Shown here: positions 5,538 to 5,577 of the stretch, one piece after another
Layout: every line of letters begins with the position of its first letter
Numbering within the stretch: the first letter of the stretch is position 1
Origin: DATMYQ01 sp035560935
Lineage (GTDB): Bacteria; Bacillota; Negativicutes; Sporomusales; Sporomusaceae
Direction of reading: 5' to 3'
Length of the DNA stretch: 5,577 nt
NCBI GenBank assembly: GCA_035560935.1
Contig: DATMYQ010000145.1
Location: 1-5,577 of the forward strand
Notes under the pieces: generated by a model
What the model was told of the DNA's origin: nothing
Databases searched by the model: none
What the model saw: the letters and a program-made list of their open reading frames with translations, nothing else
Program-made: the position numbers and the translations under genes

Positions 5538-5577
5538 TCACTGATGTCTAGCATTCTTTTTGCCGTTGCCTTTATAC
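5538..5577 (-). CDS. Possible C-terminal end of a minus-strand gene cut by the window edge
   Basis: One minus-strand frame enters from the right edge and reads YKGNGKKNARHQ before TGA at 5540-5538. The stop lies only 6 nt before the terminator stem, the normal place for a gene end. Twelve residues cannot identify a family, and another minus-strand frame is also open here. The call rests on the stop-to-terminator spacing alone. Confidence 0.3.
   Translation of the reverse strand, partial: YKGNGKKNARHQ

Noticed and set aside
5375..5554. N-terminal extension of the aminotransferase to the ATG at 5554
   Set aside because: The 60 extra residues run through the terminator hairpin and T-run, resemble no Dat N-terminus and exceed the usual family length.
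5400..5577. TPP riboswitch or T-box leader ahead of the aminotransferase gene
   Set aside because: A GCTGAGA string occurs, but its partner elements are missing or in the wrong order. No T-box antiterminator consensus is present.

Overview
The window reads as a low-to-mid GC Firmicutes-type chromosome segment: purine-rich Shine-Dalgarno sequences, GTG/TTG start candidates, a Bacillus-like D-amino acid transaminase, and hairpin plus T-run terminators. A Negativicutes (Sporomusa-like) host is my guess from overall impression and is not proven. There are no rRNA or tRNA genes, CRISPR repeats or insertion sequences.

Layout from left to right. A GNAT acetyltransferase resembling the arylalkylamine N-acetyltransferase group lies on + (111-602). 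It converges on a minus-strand cluster that reads right to left: a membrane-anchored GGDEF / HD-GYP cyclic-di-GMP protein (3610 to 1873), followed after 18 nt by an M20 amidohydrolase (1854 to 664). Divergent from the cluster, across a 251-nt spacer, is a second GNAT acetyltransferase of the RimJ/RimL type (+, 3862-4434). It converges on a PLP-dependent D-amino acid aminotransferase (minus, 5374 to 4517), and the two genes share a perfect 21-bp palindromic terminator. At the right edge a hairpin plus T-run sits just after what may be the last codons of another minus-strand gene.

The main discovery is a lesion in the cyclic-di-GMP gene. The coding strand carries an exact tandem duplication of the 10-mer TTTGCCCGGG (window 2406-2425). 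Removing one copy joins the GGDEF and HD-GYP frames into a single 575-residue protein. With both copies present, translation stops eight residues after the junction. The resulting 406-residue product has the membrane and GGDEF parts but no phosphodiesterase core. The state could revert by losing one repeat, so it may be a recent mutation, a reversible ON/OFF switch, or an assembly error.

Functionally the window combines cyclic-di-GMP signalling with genes for acylation, deacylation and transamination of amino compounds. Only the cyclic-di-GMP gene and the amidohydrolase look co-transcribed. I see no evidence of a wholly new multi-gene system. The duplication-split signalling enzyme and the unassigned leader of the transaminase gene are the items most worth following.
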